DNA of 64,000 bases from contig NZ_CP007034.1 of assembly GCF_000512915.1 (NCBI RefSeq), forward strand, positions 1,116,001 through 1,180,000, given 5' to 3'. The DNA is from Barnesiella viscericola DSM 18177 (GTDB taxonomy: Bacteria; Bacteroidota; Bacteroidia; Bacteroidales; Barnesiellaceae). Below are positions 56,626 through 64,000 of this stretch, one piece after another (within the stretch, counting starts at the first letter, position 1; every line of letters starts with the position of its first letter). A model generated the notes under the pieces. It saw only the letters and a program-made list of their open reading frames with translations, ran no database searches and was not told the DNA's origin. Both the position numbers and the translations under genes were made by a program.

Positions 56626-57516
56626 TCACTCCCAGGTGATATTCACCATCTCAAAAAAATGCCGGGCAATCTGGGCAAACCCACTGTTCCCGGGGTGCGA
56701 TGCCACATGCCAATCGGTTGTTATCGTTTCATATCCCTGCCACGTCAGGGTCTTCGCTCCGGGATTATCGTCATAACTCGTCGCCCGCACCGCCGCGGTA
56801 TAGATCTTCCCCTCCACCGCAAAGTCTATTTGCAGCCGGCCGTCGGGTAACACGGTATAACGGGTATACTTCAACGCTTGAGAGGTCGGTGCCGTCCGGG
56901 TGACAACCGTTGCTATCGAGCTCTCGTTCTCCGTTTCATGAATATCGTTTATCGCAATCAGATTCACAGTATACTGCTTGCACGCATTTTTAATCGATTT
57001 CGTAACATTGCTCGACACATACCAGCCATAAAGCCACACAACATGAGCATTCGGTGAGGCCTCCCTGATGGTCGCAATCAACTCCTTGGCCCCCTGTTCA
57101 AAGGCCGACCGCCTCTTCGAGGTATTCACGTTATCGCCAATCTGTATCACAACCAGATCCAGGTCGGCACTCAGCTGCGGTCGCAAGGTATTTTCCAGCC
57201 AGTTCAGTTGCTGATCGTGATTCTCGCAGCCTTCAAACGCTATCCCCGACAGCTTCACATCGGTATATGCCGGATTGGCCGCCAGAAACCGCGCTTGTAT
57301 AAGGGCATGATAATCGTGCAGCGAGTCGGTGGCATTCATGCCGAAGGTCCCGTTACCCAGCAACAGGGAGTTCCCGATAAACAAAGCCTTGTCGGGGACC
57401 TCGATCACTCCGTAATCGAAAATCAGATCGGTCAGATCCTCTCCAAAAATCTTGTCGCACGAAACAGTCATCATCGACAAGACAATCAAACAGAAATAAC
57501 AGGCCAGGCGTTTCAT
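56626..57516 (-). CDS. SGNH/GDSL-hydrolase-like lipoprotein
   Basis: This is a 296-residue lipoprotein (signal LACYFCLIVLSMMTVSC, acylated Cys20) with an SGNH-hydrolase-like domain: block I ALFIGNSLLLGNGT with the nucleophile Ser in GNSL, a central LDLVVIQIGDNVNTSKR, and HVVWLYGWYV. The usual C-terminal D-x-x-H pair is not obvious; VASHPGNSGFAQIA near the C-terminus supplies a His (DWHVASHPG) that may serve. Such enzymes remove acyl or acetyl groups from glycans or lipids. It is located at the envelope. It is 31 nt upstream of rmuC on the same strand. Confidence 0.82.
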   Translation of the reverse strand: MKRLACYFCLIVLSMMTVSCDKIFGEDLTDLIFDYGVIEVPDKALFIGNSLLLGNGTFGMNATDSLHDYHALIQARFLAANPAYTDVKLSGIAFEGCENHDQQLNWLENTLRPQLSADLDLVVIQIGDNVNTSKRRSAFEQGAKELIATIREASPNAHVVWLYGWYVSSNVTKSIKNACKQYTVNLIAINDIHETENESSIATVVTRTAPTSQALKYTRYTVLPDGRLQIDFAVEGKIYTAAVRATSYDDNPGAKTLTWQGYETITTDWHVASHPGNSGFAQIARHFFEMVNITWE

Positions 57517-57677
57517 ATCAAATCCTTATCTACGTACAAAGATAAACAAAGCTATGTGAGAGTCAAACAGAAAACAACAATATTCCCGCCCCCGCCAGTC
57601 TACAAACCGACGATAAATTTCCTCGTTTTCACTTTTATCGTTACATTTGTCCAAGAAACACACAAAATTCCAGCCGC

Positions 57678-58148
57678 ATGAAATTAGGAGACGCATGGTT
57701 CTCGGCTGTCGCCGAAGCCGAAGAGAACGACCACATGATTATCGTTTCGGGACGTACCGAAATCGAACCCTTCATTCAATCGGGCAAGTTCAAGGAGCGG
57801 GTCGAAATCACCTGGAAATACGAACCCGACAGCAAAGGCATGCCCCACGAAGCGACCGCCGAACTCATGGAAGAAACCCAAACTGCTCTAAAACGGGCCA
57901 TGGAGAAGGACAAGCTGGCCATCTTCACCGGCATCTACACGGGCGACGGCGAACGCACCTGGGTATTCTACACCCGCAATGTACCGGCATTCGGCCGCAT
58001 GCTCAACGAGGCTCTTGCCCCGTTCGAGACCCTGCCTCTCTCCATCTACACCGAGAAGGACCCCGAGTGGAACGAATACCGAGAGATGTGCGAACTGCAA
58101 GGGCAAGAGGCCGACGACGAAACAGACGACGAGACGCCCGAAGAATAA
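57678..58148 (+). CDS. DUF695-family protein
   Basis: This is a 156-residue soluble protein resembling DUF695: an N-terminal WFSAVAEAEENDHMIIVSGR, then RVEITWKYEPD, a central helix (MEETQTALKRAMEKDKLAIF) and GERTWVFYTRNVPAFGRMLN near residues 93-112. The acidic tail EADDETDDETPEE is low-complexity. The function of the domain is unknown. It precedes the leucine-rich lipoprotein by 24 nt and may share its transcript. It diverges from the SGNH lipoprotein gene. Confidence 0.82.
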   Translation: MKLGDAWFSAVAEAEENDHMIIVSGRTEIEPFIQSGKFKERVEITWKYEPDSKGMPHEATAELMEETQTALKRAMEKDKLAIFTGIYTGDGERTWVFYTRNVPAFGRMLNEALAPFETLPLSIYTEKDPEWNEYREMCELQGQEADDETDDETPEE

Positions 58149-58172
58149 ACCACCCAATCCAACCCCGGCTCC

Positions 58173-59204
58173 ATGCTGCACCACCCGCTTTCCCGTTGCA
58201 TCATCGCCGTCGCAGCCTTGCTGCTTCTGGCGGTAACGGCCTGCTCGCGCCAAGAGGAGGAACCAGGCAACGACTTGCCGGTATCGGTTACCGAGCCGGG
58301 AACACTCGACGAGATCATCACCCCCGACCGCCGTCCCTTCATCACCGAACTCACCATCGCAGGGTCTCTCGATCGTACCGACATCGCCTACATCGGGCAA
58401 ATGCCCGAGTTACGCTACCTCGATTTAAGTGCCGTGTCGCTACCCGACAATTTTCTACCCGAGAATGCCTTTGCCAACCACGAGGCGCTCGAAGAGGTTC
58501 TGCTCCCCTCGACGCTCGACTCCATCGGCTCCTCGGCATTCCGGTGGTGCGAAGAGCTGCAAACAGTACAATTGCCCCGTCACCTCATTGTCATCGGCTC
58601 CTATGCTTTTGCCGGGTGCAAAAATCTGCACGACATCGACCCGCCCGCTTCGCTGCTACGCATCGACAAACAGGCCTTTTCGGGTTGCATCAGCCTGCAC
58701 GAAATAACACTCCCTTCGGGTCTCTCCCGCATAGCCGACGGCACCTTCTCGCAATGCCGCTCGCTGGCTTCAATCGCAATACCTTCGACCGTAAGGTCCA
58801 TCGGATACCAGGCGTTTGCCGGGTGTGACCGGTTGCAGGCCATACACATACCCTCGACCGTAAAAAAGGTGGGGATCAGTGCCTTTCAAGACTGCATCGA
58901 ACTGACCGAAATCGACTGGCCCACCTCCTTGACCGAAATCGACTACTACACCTTTGCAGGCTGCAAAAGCCTCACGACCATCACCCTGCACAGCCAACTG
59001 ACGGCCATCGCCGACCATGCCTTCGACGGCTGCAAAAGTCTGACCGAGATTCACAGCAAAAACAGCACACCTCCGCAAATCGAGGCCGAGACCTTCCGCA
59101 ACGTCAACCACTTGGCCTGCCGGGTGTTCGTCCCCTCGGAACGTGCGCAAAAGAGTTACAGGGCCGCCTCCTATTGGAGCGACTTTCTCATTTATGTAGA
59201 GTGA
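58173..59204 (+). CDS. BspA-type leucine-rich repeat lipoprotein
   Basis: This is a 343-residue lipoprotein (signal IIAVAALLLLAVTAC, Cys24, then SRQEEE). From residue ~55 it consists of about ten 23-residue Treponema pallidum-type LRRs with the C-x-x-L-x-x-I-x-x-P-x-x-(V/L)-x-x-I-x-x-x-A-F-x-x-C pattern, for example SLASIAIPSTVRSIGYQAFA. The family mediates adhesion or protein binding in Bacteroidetes and other mucosal bacteria. The C-terminus VFVPSERAQKSYRAASYWSD is the usual capping region of BspA-like proteins. Target unknown. It converges with the GT4 gene, with a 3-nt gap between stop codons. Confidence 0.92.
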   Translation: MLHHPLSRCIIAVAALLLLAVTACSRQEEEPGNDLPVSVTEPGTLDEIITPDRRPFITELTIAGSLDRTDIAYIGQMPELRYLDLSAVSLPDNFLPENAFANHEALEEVLLPSTLDSIGSSAFRWCEELQTVQLPRHLIVIGSYAFAGCKNLHDIDPPASLLRIDKQAFSGCISLHEITLPSGLSRIADGTFSQCRSLASIAIPSTVRSIGYQAFAGCDRLQAIHIPSTVKKVGISAFQDCIELTEIDWPTSLTEIDYYTFAGCKSLTTITLHSQLTAIADHAFDGCKSLTEIHSKNSTPPQIEAETFRNVNHLACRVFVPSERAQKSYRAASYWSDFLIYVE

Positions 59205-59207
59205 ATT

Positions 59208-60401
59208 TTACGATTGCCGTTCGAGTTGATTCAGCAAGGCAATCCACTCCTTGCCGACCACCTCGGGCGAATAGGATTTCGATTTCTCGATTACCTGCCG
59301 TTGCATCTGCTTGCGCCGCGCGTCATCGTTCATCAACGACAGGAGCTCCCGGGCATAGGCCTCCAAATCAAAAGGTTCTACCACCACGCCGTTGACGCCA
59401 CTGGGCGAGAGTATCGACTTGACGCCGTCGGAACAACCGAATGCAATGGGCACCACCCCGTTGGCCTGCGCCTCGGTCAAGACCAGTCCCCACCCCTCGA
59501 ACGAAGAGGTCATGCACAGAATCGAAGCCATATCGTAGTAGCATTTGGGGTGATTACTGAACCCGGCAAACTCGACATTATCCAGTTCCAACCGGCGGGC
59601 CTGCGCCTCCAAGTTTTTCTTTTCGACTCCTTCACCTACGATAATCAACCGCCACCCGGCGGTCTGCCCCTTCAAGAGATGCCACACATCGAGCAGCCGG
59701 TCGACCCGCTTATCGGCATATGACAGCCGCCCTACAAACAACACGACACGCTGCTTGTCGAGTACGAGGTCGCGCACCGGCTTCTCCGAGTTGCTGATGG
59801 CAAACAACTTGTGTGCATCTTTCAGATGCAACTTCTCCCGAATCAACTCCGAGTAACCCTCGCAAAGCGTGACATAGGCATCGACCTCGTCGTAGAGTTT
59901 CTTATAAGCCCGGTAAAACCGCTTGTAATAGGTCTTGAAGGTATAGACCTTGTGAATGTCTATCAGATAATATTGTAATGCCTTCGACAACGACACTTTG
60001 ACATTCCCCTTTTTCCGGGCAATCTTGTCCCGAATTTCCCAAAAAGGCATACCGTGGTTGCAGTAGACGACTTTCAGCATCTCGTTAAGAGCCCTTATCT
60101 CGGGAATCGACTCCAAGACATAGGCTTGGATAATGAGCACCTCGATATTCAGTTCCCGGGCCTTCTCGGCAATAAACCGGGCATTGGCACGGCTGTTGGA
60201 GTCGGAAGAATCAGGCAGGACAAGAGCCTCGACACGATTGTTAAACGACGAGTCGACCGGCAGTTTCTCGGCATGATACTCCCGGGTAAACAAGAAAATG
60301 GTATATCCCCTGGTCAACAGATACTCACACAGGTCCAGTGTGACACGCTCGGCGCCACCCAACGGGAAACGTTCATGAAAAAAGGCAATGCGGGTATTCA
60401 T
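59208..60401 (-). CDS. GT4-family glycosyltransferase
   Basis: This is a ~397-residue retaining GT-B glycosyltransferase. The N-terminal Rossmann half has ERFPLGGAERVTLDLCEYL, with the G-G-A-E-R loop. The C-terminal half has VLFVGRLSYADKRVDRLLD and the EX7E motif EGWGLVLTE, followed by ANGVVPIAFGCSDGVKS, the nucleotide-sugar site. The start at 60401 (MNTRIAFFHERF) is preferred to 60434 because the GT fold begins there. It diverges from another GT4 gene at 60536; both probably serve surface glycan assembly. The donor sugar is unknown. Confidence 0.9.
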   Translation of the reverse strand: MNTRIAFFHERFPLGGAERVTLDLCEYLLTRGYTIFLFTREYHAEKLPVDSSFNNRVEALVLPDSSDSNSRANARFIAEKARELNIEVLIIQAYVLESIPEIRALNEMLKVVYCNHGMPFWEIRDKIARKKGNVKVSLSKALQYYLIDIHKVYTFKTYYKRFYRAYKKLYDEVDAYVTLCEGYSELIREKLHLKDAHKLFAISNSEKPVRDLVLDKQRVVLFVGRLSYADKRVDRLLDVWHLLKGQTAGWRLIIVGEGVEKKNLEAQARRLELDNVEFAGFSNHPKCYYDMASILCMTSSFEGWGLVLTEAQANGVVPIAFGCSDGVKSILSPSGVNGVVVEPFDLEAYARELLSLMNDDARRKQMQRQVIEKSKSYSPEVVGKEWIALLNQLERQS

Positions 60402-60479
60402 ATTCGGGGGACAAAAATAGCCCAAAAAGTTCAAGTAACGGCAACTCTGTCACCAAATTTTAGTCTACACCCTCAATTA

Positions 60480-60511
60480 TTTGCCGGGGCAATTCATAAA
60501 TGCTATTTTTG
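60480..60511 (+). promoter_or_regulatory. Bacteroidetes-type promoter of the second GT4 gene
   Basis: TTTG (60480-60483), a 20-bp spacer and TATTTTTG (60504-60511) match the consensus exactly, 24 nt upstream of the ATG at 60536. Confidence 0.78.
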
Positions 60512-60535
60512 TAGCAAGCATTAATAACAACGGCC

Positions 60536-61573
60536 ATGATTATCATCGATTGCGAAAAAATGAAATACCCCAATACCGGGCTGTTCTTCTTCTGCGACAT
60601 GCTTGTCCGCTCCCTCATCAACGAGAACCACGGAGAGTTCGACTTGGGATTCTACGTACCCGGCCGATACAAAGGCCGGTGGGGGGAATCGTTCTATTAC
60701 AAGAAGAAATGTTTGCTCGACAAAATCGCAGTCGTGAGCCCTGCCAAATGCCAACTGTGGCACACCACCTTCCAGCTAGCCCACTACGTACCCTGCAACG
60801 GGAAAGTGCTCCTCACCGTTCACGACCTGAATTTCCTCTACGAGAAGAGTGACCACAAACAACAGAAATACATGGCCAAGTTGCAAAAACTGGTCGACCG
60901 GGCCGACCGAATCGTAGCCATCTCGGAGTTTACCAAAGACGACCTCATCGCCCACACCGACGTAGGCGACAAGAGAATCGACGTGATATACAACGGTTGC
61001 AACCTCTACCGGGGCGAGATATGCCCTCCCGCAATCCGTCCCGCCGGCGACTTCATCTTTTCGGTGGCCACCGTCCTGCCCAAAAAGAATTTCCACGTAC
61101 TCCCCTGCCTGCTACAAGGCAACGATTTGGAACTGATTATCGCCGGTAACCCGTCGTCCTATGTCGATGTCATACTCGACGAAGCCCGCCGGTACGGCGT
61201 CGAAGAGCGAGTCAAAATAGTAGGTCCCATCGACGAAAGCGTGAAACACTGGTATTTCAAGTACTGCAAAGCCTTTGTCTTCCCCTCGATAGCCGAAGGG
61301 TTCGGATTGCCGGTCATCGAAGCAATGGCCTATGGCAAACCCGTATTTCTGTCGCGTCACACCTGCCTGCCCGAAATCGGAGGCGAACAGGCCTACTATT
61401 TCAATACCGATTTCAACCGTCCCCTCATGCAAGAGGAGTTCCGGCAGGGCCTCGACGACTATTACCGCCATGAACAGGAGAGGGCCGAAGCCATCAAGGC
61501 CCATGCCCTCCAATTTTCCTGGGCCCACGCCGCCCGACAATACCTCGACATCTACAGGGAGATGACCGAGTAA
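60536..61573 (+). CDS. GT4-family glycosyltransferase (mannosyltransferase-like)
   Basis: This is a 345-residue GT-B fold glycosyltransferase. The nucleotide-sugar half has FVFPSIAEGFGLPVIEAMA (the EX7E motif), then GKPVFLSRHTCLPEIGG. The acceptor half contains HTTFQLAHY and VLLTVHDLNFLYE, characteristic of the mannosyltransferase-like GT4 branch. It starts soon after a strong promoter. The surface-polysaccharide role is inferred from the neighbouring GT4 gene. It converges with the sulfatase gene, and no clear terminator hairpin is visible in the 69-nt gap. Confidence 0.9.
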   Translation: MIIIDCEKMKYPNTGLFFFCDMLVRSLINENHGEFDLGFYVPGRYKGRWGESFYYKKKCLLDKIAVVSPAKCQLWHTTFQLAHYVPCNGKVLLTVHDLNFLYEKSDHKQQKYMAKLQKLVDRADRIVAISEFTKDDLIAHTDVGDKRIDVIYNGCNLYRGEICPPAIRPAGDFIFSVATVLPKKNFHVLPCLLQGNDLELIIAGNPSSYVDVILDEARRYGVEERVKIVGPIDESVKHWYFKYCKAFVFPSIAEGFGLPVIEAMAYGKPVFLSRHTCLPEIGGEQAYYFNTDFNRPLMQEEFRQGLDDYYRHEQERAEAIKAHALQFSWAHAARQYLDIYREMTE

Positions 61574-61642
61574 CAAGGTTCAACCATATGCAAGAGAATA
61601 CTGATTCACCCCTATTCCCTTATAAAGTCAGAATGATGATGA

Positions 61643-63061
61643 TTATTTTTTCTTCTTAGGCTTTTGCTCCCATCTGAAATGTATGCTTGGAGTTCTAGCC
61701 TTAGTAGTCAGTTCATTTAATTCCTCGGCTTTATCCGGATAGAGATTTATTACATTATTCGTTTCCCCGGGGTCACTATTCAGATTATACAATTCTTGAA
61801 CCATCTTTTCAGGGTTAGCCATATTCAACTTGACCAGTTTCCAACCATCTTTCAGAATGGATTGCTTTCCTCCCTGCTCATAAAACTCATAATAAATATA
61901 CTCATGTTGCCTTGCCTTACAATCCTCACCTTGCAATACAGGGAGATAAGATAGGCCATCGATATTCTCCGGTACCTCTACACCTACAATATCGGCTACA
62001 GTAGGGAGGAAATCCCAAAATGTAGAAATGTTATCGGTTACACGCCGCTCCTTAATCACAGCCGGCCAGTTCACAATAAACGGTACTCGGACTCCTCCTT
62101 CATAAAGATCTCTCTTATATCCTCTAAATGGTCCATTTGAATCAAAAAAATCAGGGTCATGACCGCCTACTCGATGCACTCCATTATCTGAAGAAAATAT
62201 AAAAATCGTATTTTCCCATACCCCCTCTTCTTTTAATAGAGTAATAATCTGCCCCACATTTTTATCGATTTCACTAACCATTGCAGCATAAGCAGCTTTG
62301 GGTTTTAGCTGTGTCTTGAACCCCCTGTTACTATTATTGATATACGGAGTCTCCGGGAAAGAATCTTCGTATTGACTAAGATCGGGATAATCCAGATCGG
62401 CATGTGGTGGAGTTATCGCGAAATAAGCAAAAAACGGAGATGTACTATTCTCCTTTATAAATTTGAGACCCTTTTCCATAATCAGGAAATGGCTGTAAAC
62501 TTCTCCGCCTAACATAACCTTCTCTTCATTCTCATACAAAAACTCCGGATAATACCGATGAGCCGCAGACTGACTCAAATAACCAAAAAAGTAATCAAAC
62601 CCCTTTCGAATAGGACTCCCCTCAGTATTCGGACCTCCCAAGCCCCATTTCCCTACACACATGGTTTTATACCCTTTACTTTTCAATAGTTCAGCTACGG
62701 TCATTTCTTCAACCGGCAACGCTAAATCAAAAACACCATCGGCAGTTTTCATACCTTTATTTCCACGCACATAAGCATGCCCTGTATGTTTTCCCGTCAT
62801 CAAGCAACACCGCGATGGTGCGCTCACAGTCGACCCACTATAATGATGAGTAAATAATATTCCGCGTTCCGCCAGTTTATCTATATTGGGAGTTTTTATC
62901 TTTGTCTGTCCATAACACCCCAAATCGCCAATTCCCATATCATCGGCTAAAACAAAAACGATATTGGGGAGGGATTCCTCCTGAGGCTGCCCGTACAGAT
63001 TTACATTTACAGCCAGACCCGAAGCGATAAACAATCCTATAAAATTTTTATTCATACCCAT
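61643..63061 (-). CDS. Secreted S-type sulfatase
   Basis: This is a 472-residue exported sulfatase of the alkaline-phosphatase superfamily, releasing sulfate from sulfated glycans or related esters. The metal site opens with NIVFVLADDMGIGDLG. The formylglycine motif is SAPSRCCLMTGKHTG with Ser80 (numbered from the first Met) as the modified residue, so an anaerobic sulfatase-maturating enzyme is required. IFIFSSDNGVHRVGGHDP and the C-terminal YNLNSDPGETNN match the S1 arylsulfatase family. The signal peptide covers ~residues 3-24. An alternative start is the ATG at 63055. The sequence is more AT-rich than most of the window. A second sulfatase lies 50 nt upstream on the same strand. Confidence 0.92.
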   Translation of the reverse strand: MGMNKNFIGLFIASGLAVNVNLYGQPQEESLPNIVFVLADDMGIGDLGCYGQTKIKTPNIDKLAERGILFTHHYSGSTVSAPSRCCLMTGKHTGHAYVRGNKGMKTADGVFDLALPVEEMTVAELLKSKGYKTMCVGKWGLGGPNTEGSPIRKGFDYFFGYLSQSAAHRYYPEFLYENEEKVMLGGEVYSHFLIMEKGLKFIKENSTSPFFAYFAITPPHADLDYPDLSQYEDSFPETPYINNSNRGFKTQLKPKAAYAAMVSEIDKNVGQIITLLKEEGVWENTIFIFSSDNGVHRVGGHDPDFFDSNGPFRGYKRDLYEGGVRVPFIVNWPAVIKERRVTDNISTFWDFLPTVADIVGVEVPENIDGLSYLPVLQGEDCKARQHEYIYYEFYEQGGKQSILKDGWKLVKLNMANPEKMVQELYNLNSDPGETNNVINLYPDKAEELNELTTKARTPSIHFRWEQKPKKKK

Positions 63062-63111
63062 GGCTACATCTATGATAACAATTATACTCTTTTACTTCAA
63101 TCAGATACAAA

Positions 63112-64000
63112 TTACTTTTTTTTGTAAATCACTTCCCACCGATCATTCCAATCGACAGCTCTAACATAACTATTCAGATATTGTAAACGCCAGGCAACAC
63201 CCGAACACTTCATTTTCAACTCTTCTCCTGAAAGTTCAAAAGGTTCAATCAGTCCACTCTCGTACAAATAAGTCAAATCATTCAAGATCAACAAGGTCTC
63301 CGATCCTGTTCTCACATTGTCAAGAATCGCCATAACATCTGATTTTGAGAACCTTTCACCTGTCAATGACAAGAAAACCAATGCCCGGGACCGTACAAAA
63401 CTTCGCTCATCGTCAAGCAAAGGCAATACTTCCGGTTTCAGATTTATTGCCCGCTGTCCCCAATAGGAACATGTGGTAAGTGCCCACCAACGTTCTACTG
63501 GATCCTCCGATCTTAATCCGCTAAGCAACTCATCTTGTACGTCTTCCGAGGGAACAGCAATCTGCATTTGGGCTAAATCAATAAAACGGCCTATTCGTTT
63601 TTTATTTTCCCGTCCCCAACCAGCCGGATTATCCATTGCCTCCTCCAAAATAACTGTTTCCGGGAAAAAGCCCAAGTCGTTCTTCTCAACCAGATACTTA
63701 CATAACTGTCTTCTTAAACTCTCCAAAATCTTCTTATACTGGGGATTATTGGCAAGATTGTTTTTCTCAAAAGGGTCCTGTTCCAAATCATACAACTCTT
63801 CAACCTCAAAGGGCTTGAAAAAAGATTGTTGAATTTCATTCAGGCCATTCTCCCGATACAGATCCTTCCATTCTCTAAATGCCAATTGCTTATATCGATA
63901 AAATGCAAAAAGGGATTGTGAATGATAGGGTTGAAAATTCCGGGCATATCTGAATTTTCCCTTCCTCAATACCCGGTTAAAAGCATACAGTTCATCAAAC
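63112..64000 (-). CDS. Sulfatase with C-terminal HEAT-like extension (cut by window edge)
   Basis: This is the C-terminal ~296 residues of a gene continuing past the right edge; the frame is open across 64000. The first part has the sulfatase C-terminal hallmark VEELYDLEQDPFEKNNLANN. After a linker, residues from LLSGLRSEDPVERWWALTTC onward look like HEAT-type repeats (SYWGQRAINLKPEVLPLLDD, then ERSFVRSRALVFLSL), as found in some Bacteroidetes sulfatases. With its same-strand neighbour it forms a sulfatase pair, probably for host or marine sulfated glycans. The local base composition is AT-rich. Confidence 0.85.
   Translation of the reverse strand, partial: FDELYAFNRVLRKGKFRYARNFQPYHSQSLFAFYRYKQLAFREWKDLYRENGLNEIQQSFFKPFEVEELYDLEQDPFEKNNLANNPQYKKILESLRRQLCKYLVEKNDLGFFPETVILEEAMDNPAGWGRENKKRIGRFIDLAQMQIAVPSEDVQDELLSGLRSEDPVERWWALTTCSYWGQRAINLKPEVLPLLDDERSFVRSRALVFLSLTGERFSKSDVMAILDNVRTGSETLLILNDLTYLYESGLIEPFELSGEELKMKCSGVAWRLQYLNSYVRAVDWNDRWEVIYKKK

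Noticed and set aside
1-64000. tRNA, rRNA, insertion sequence or integrase genes
   Set aside because: I checked the longer intergenic gaps by eye and saw no cloverleaf-like sequence, rRNA, transposase, or integrase frame. A tRNAscan or Infernal run would be needed to exclude small RNAs.

Overview
The window is a chromosome segment from a member of the Bacteroidales, probably a gut or oral organism with a type IX secretion system (T9SS). Signs are the outer-membrane T9SS translocon gene sprA, a large cargo protein ending in a T9SS type A sorting domain, a TonB-dependent receptor with a carboxypeptidase-like N-terminal domain, DUF5689 and OB-fold lipoproteins, DUF349 and WG-repeat proteins, and intergenic matches to the Bacteroidetes promoter (TTTG, about 20 bp, TAnnTTTG). 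The genus cannot be decided from this sequence alone. Most of the window is moderately GC-rich. The last 2.4 kb (two sulfatases) is visibly more AT-rich.

Layout. 1-5.7 kb: envelope and translation genes (tail of a sugar-phosphate transferase, ClC channel with CBS domains, fmt, an EamA exporter, a full WcaJ-type glycosyl-1-phosphate transferase). 5.8-10.6 kb: a leftward cluster of a lipoprotein cyclophilin, an M16 protease, a stand-alone Cas6 RNase and a DUF349 protein. 11-18.9 kb: the T9SS cargo protein, a small unknown, a cytidylate-kinase-like protein, a Ppx/GppA phosphatase and a phage tail-nozzle-like protein. 18.9-31.8 kb: sprA, ruvA, a dipeptidyl peptidase IV, a membrane protein with a worn NUDIX-like domain and miaA. 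31.9-42.3 kb: an outer-membrane beta-barrel, a phage portal-like protein, a ferritin-like protein, membrane pyrophosphatase, a WG-repeat protein and a three-gene phage ejection-like operon. 42.3-47 kb: fabI, a ROK kinase and an NfnAB-type transhydrogenase pair. 47.2-54.1 kb: a TonB receptor plus two OB-fold-type lipoproteins facing a secreted endonuclease/phosphatase. 54.2-64 kb: a BASS transporter, rmuC, an SGNH lipoprotein, a DUF695 protein, a leucine-rich lipoprotein, two GT4 glycosyltransferases and two sulfatases.

The most striking observation is that five intact genes at three loci (16.3-18.9, 32.8-34.7 and 38.9-42.3 kb) look like short-tailed phage virion genes: a P22-type portal, a tail nozzle/stabilisation protein and an internal (ejection) protein set. 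They are separated by ordinary housekeeping genes and have host-like composition. Two of the loci end in a terminator of their own. No integrase, terminase, capsid, lysis or phage regulatory gene lies between them. This is the pattern expected of a domesticated phage, such as a gene transfer agent, rather than a prophage. That conclusion is inference; capsid and terminase genes would have to be found elsewhere in the genome.

A second oddity is the lone Cas6 in an operon with a peptidyl-prolyl isomerase and a protease, without a CRISPR array or other cas genes in view.
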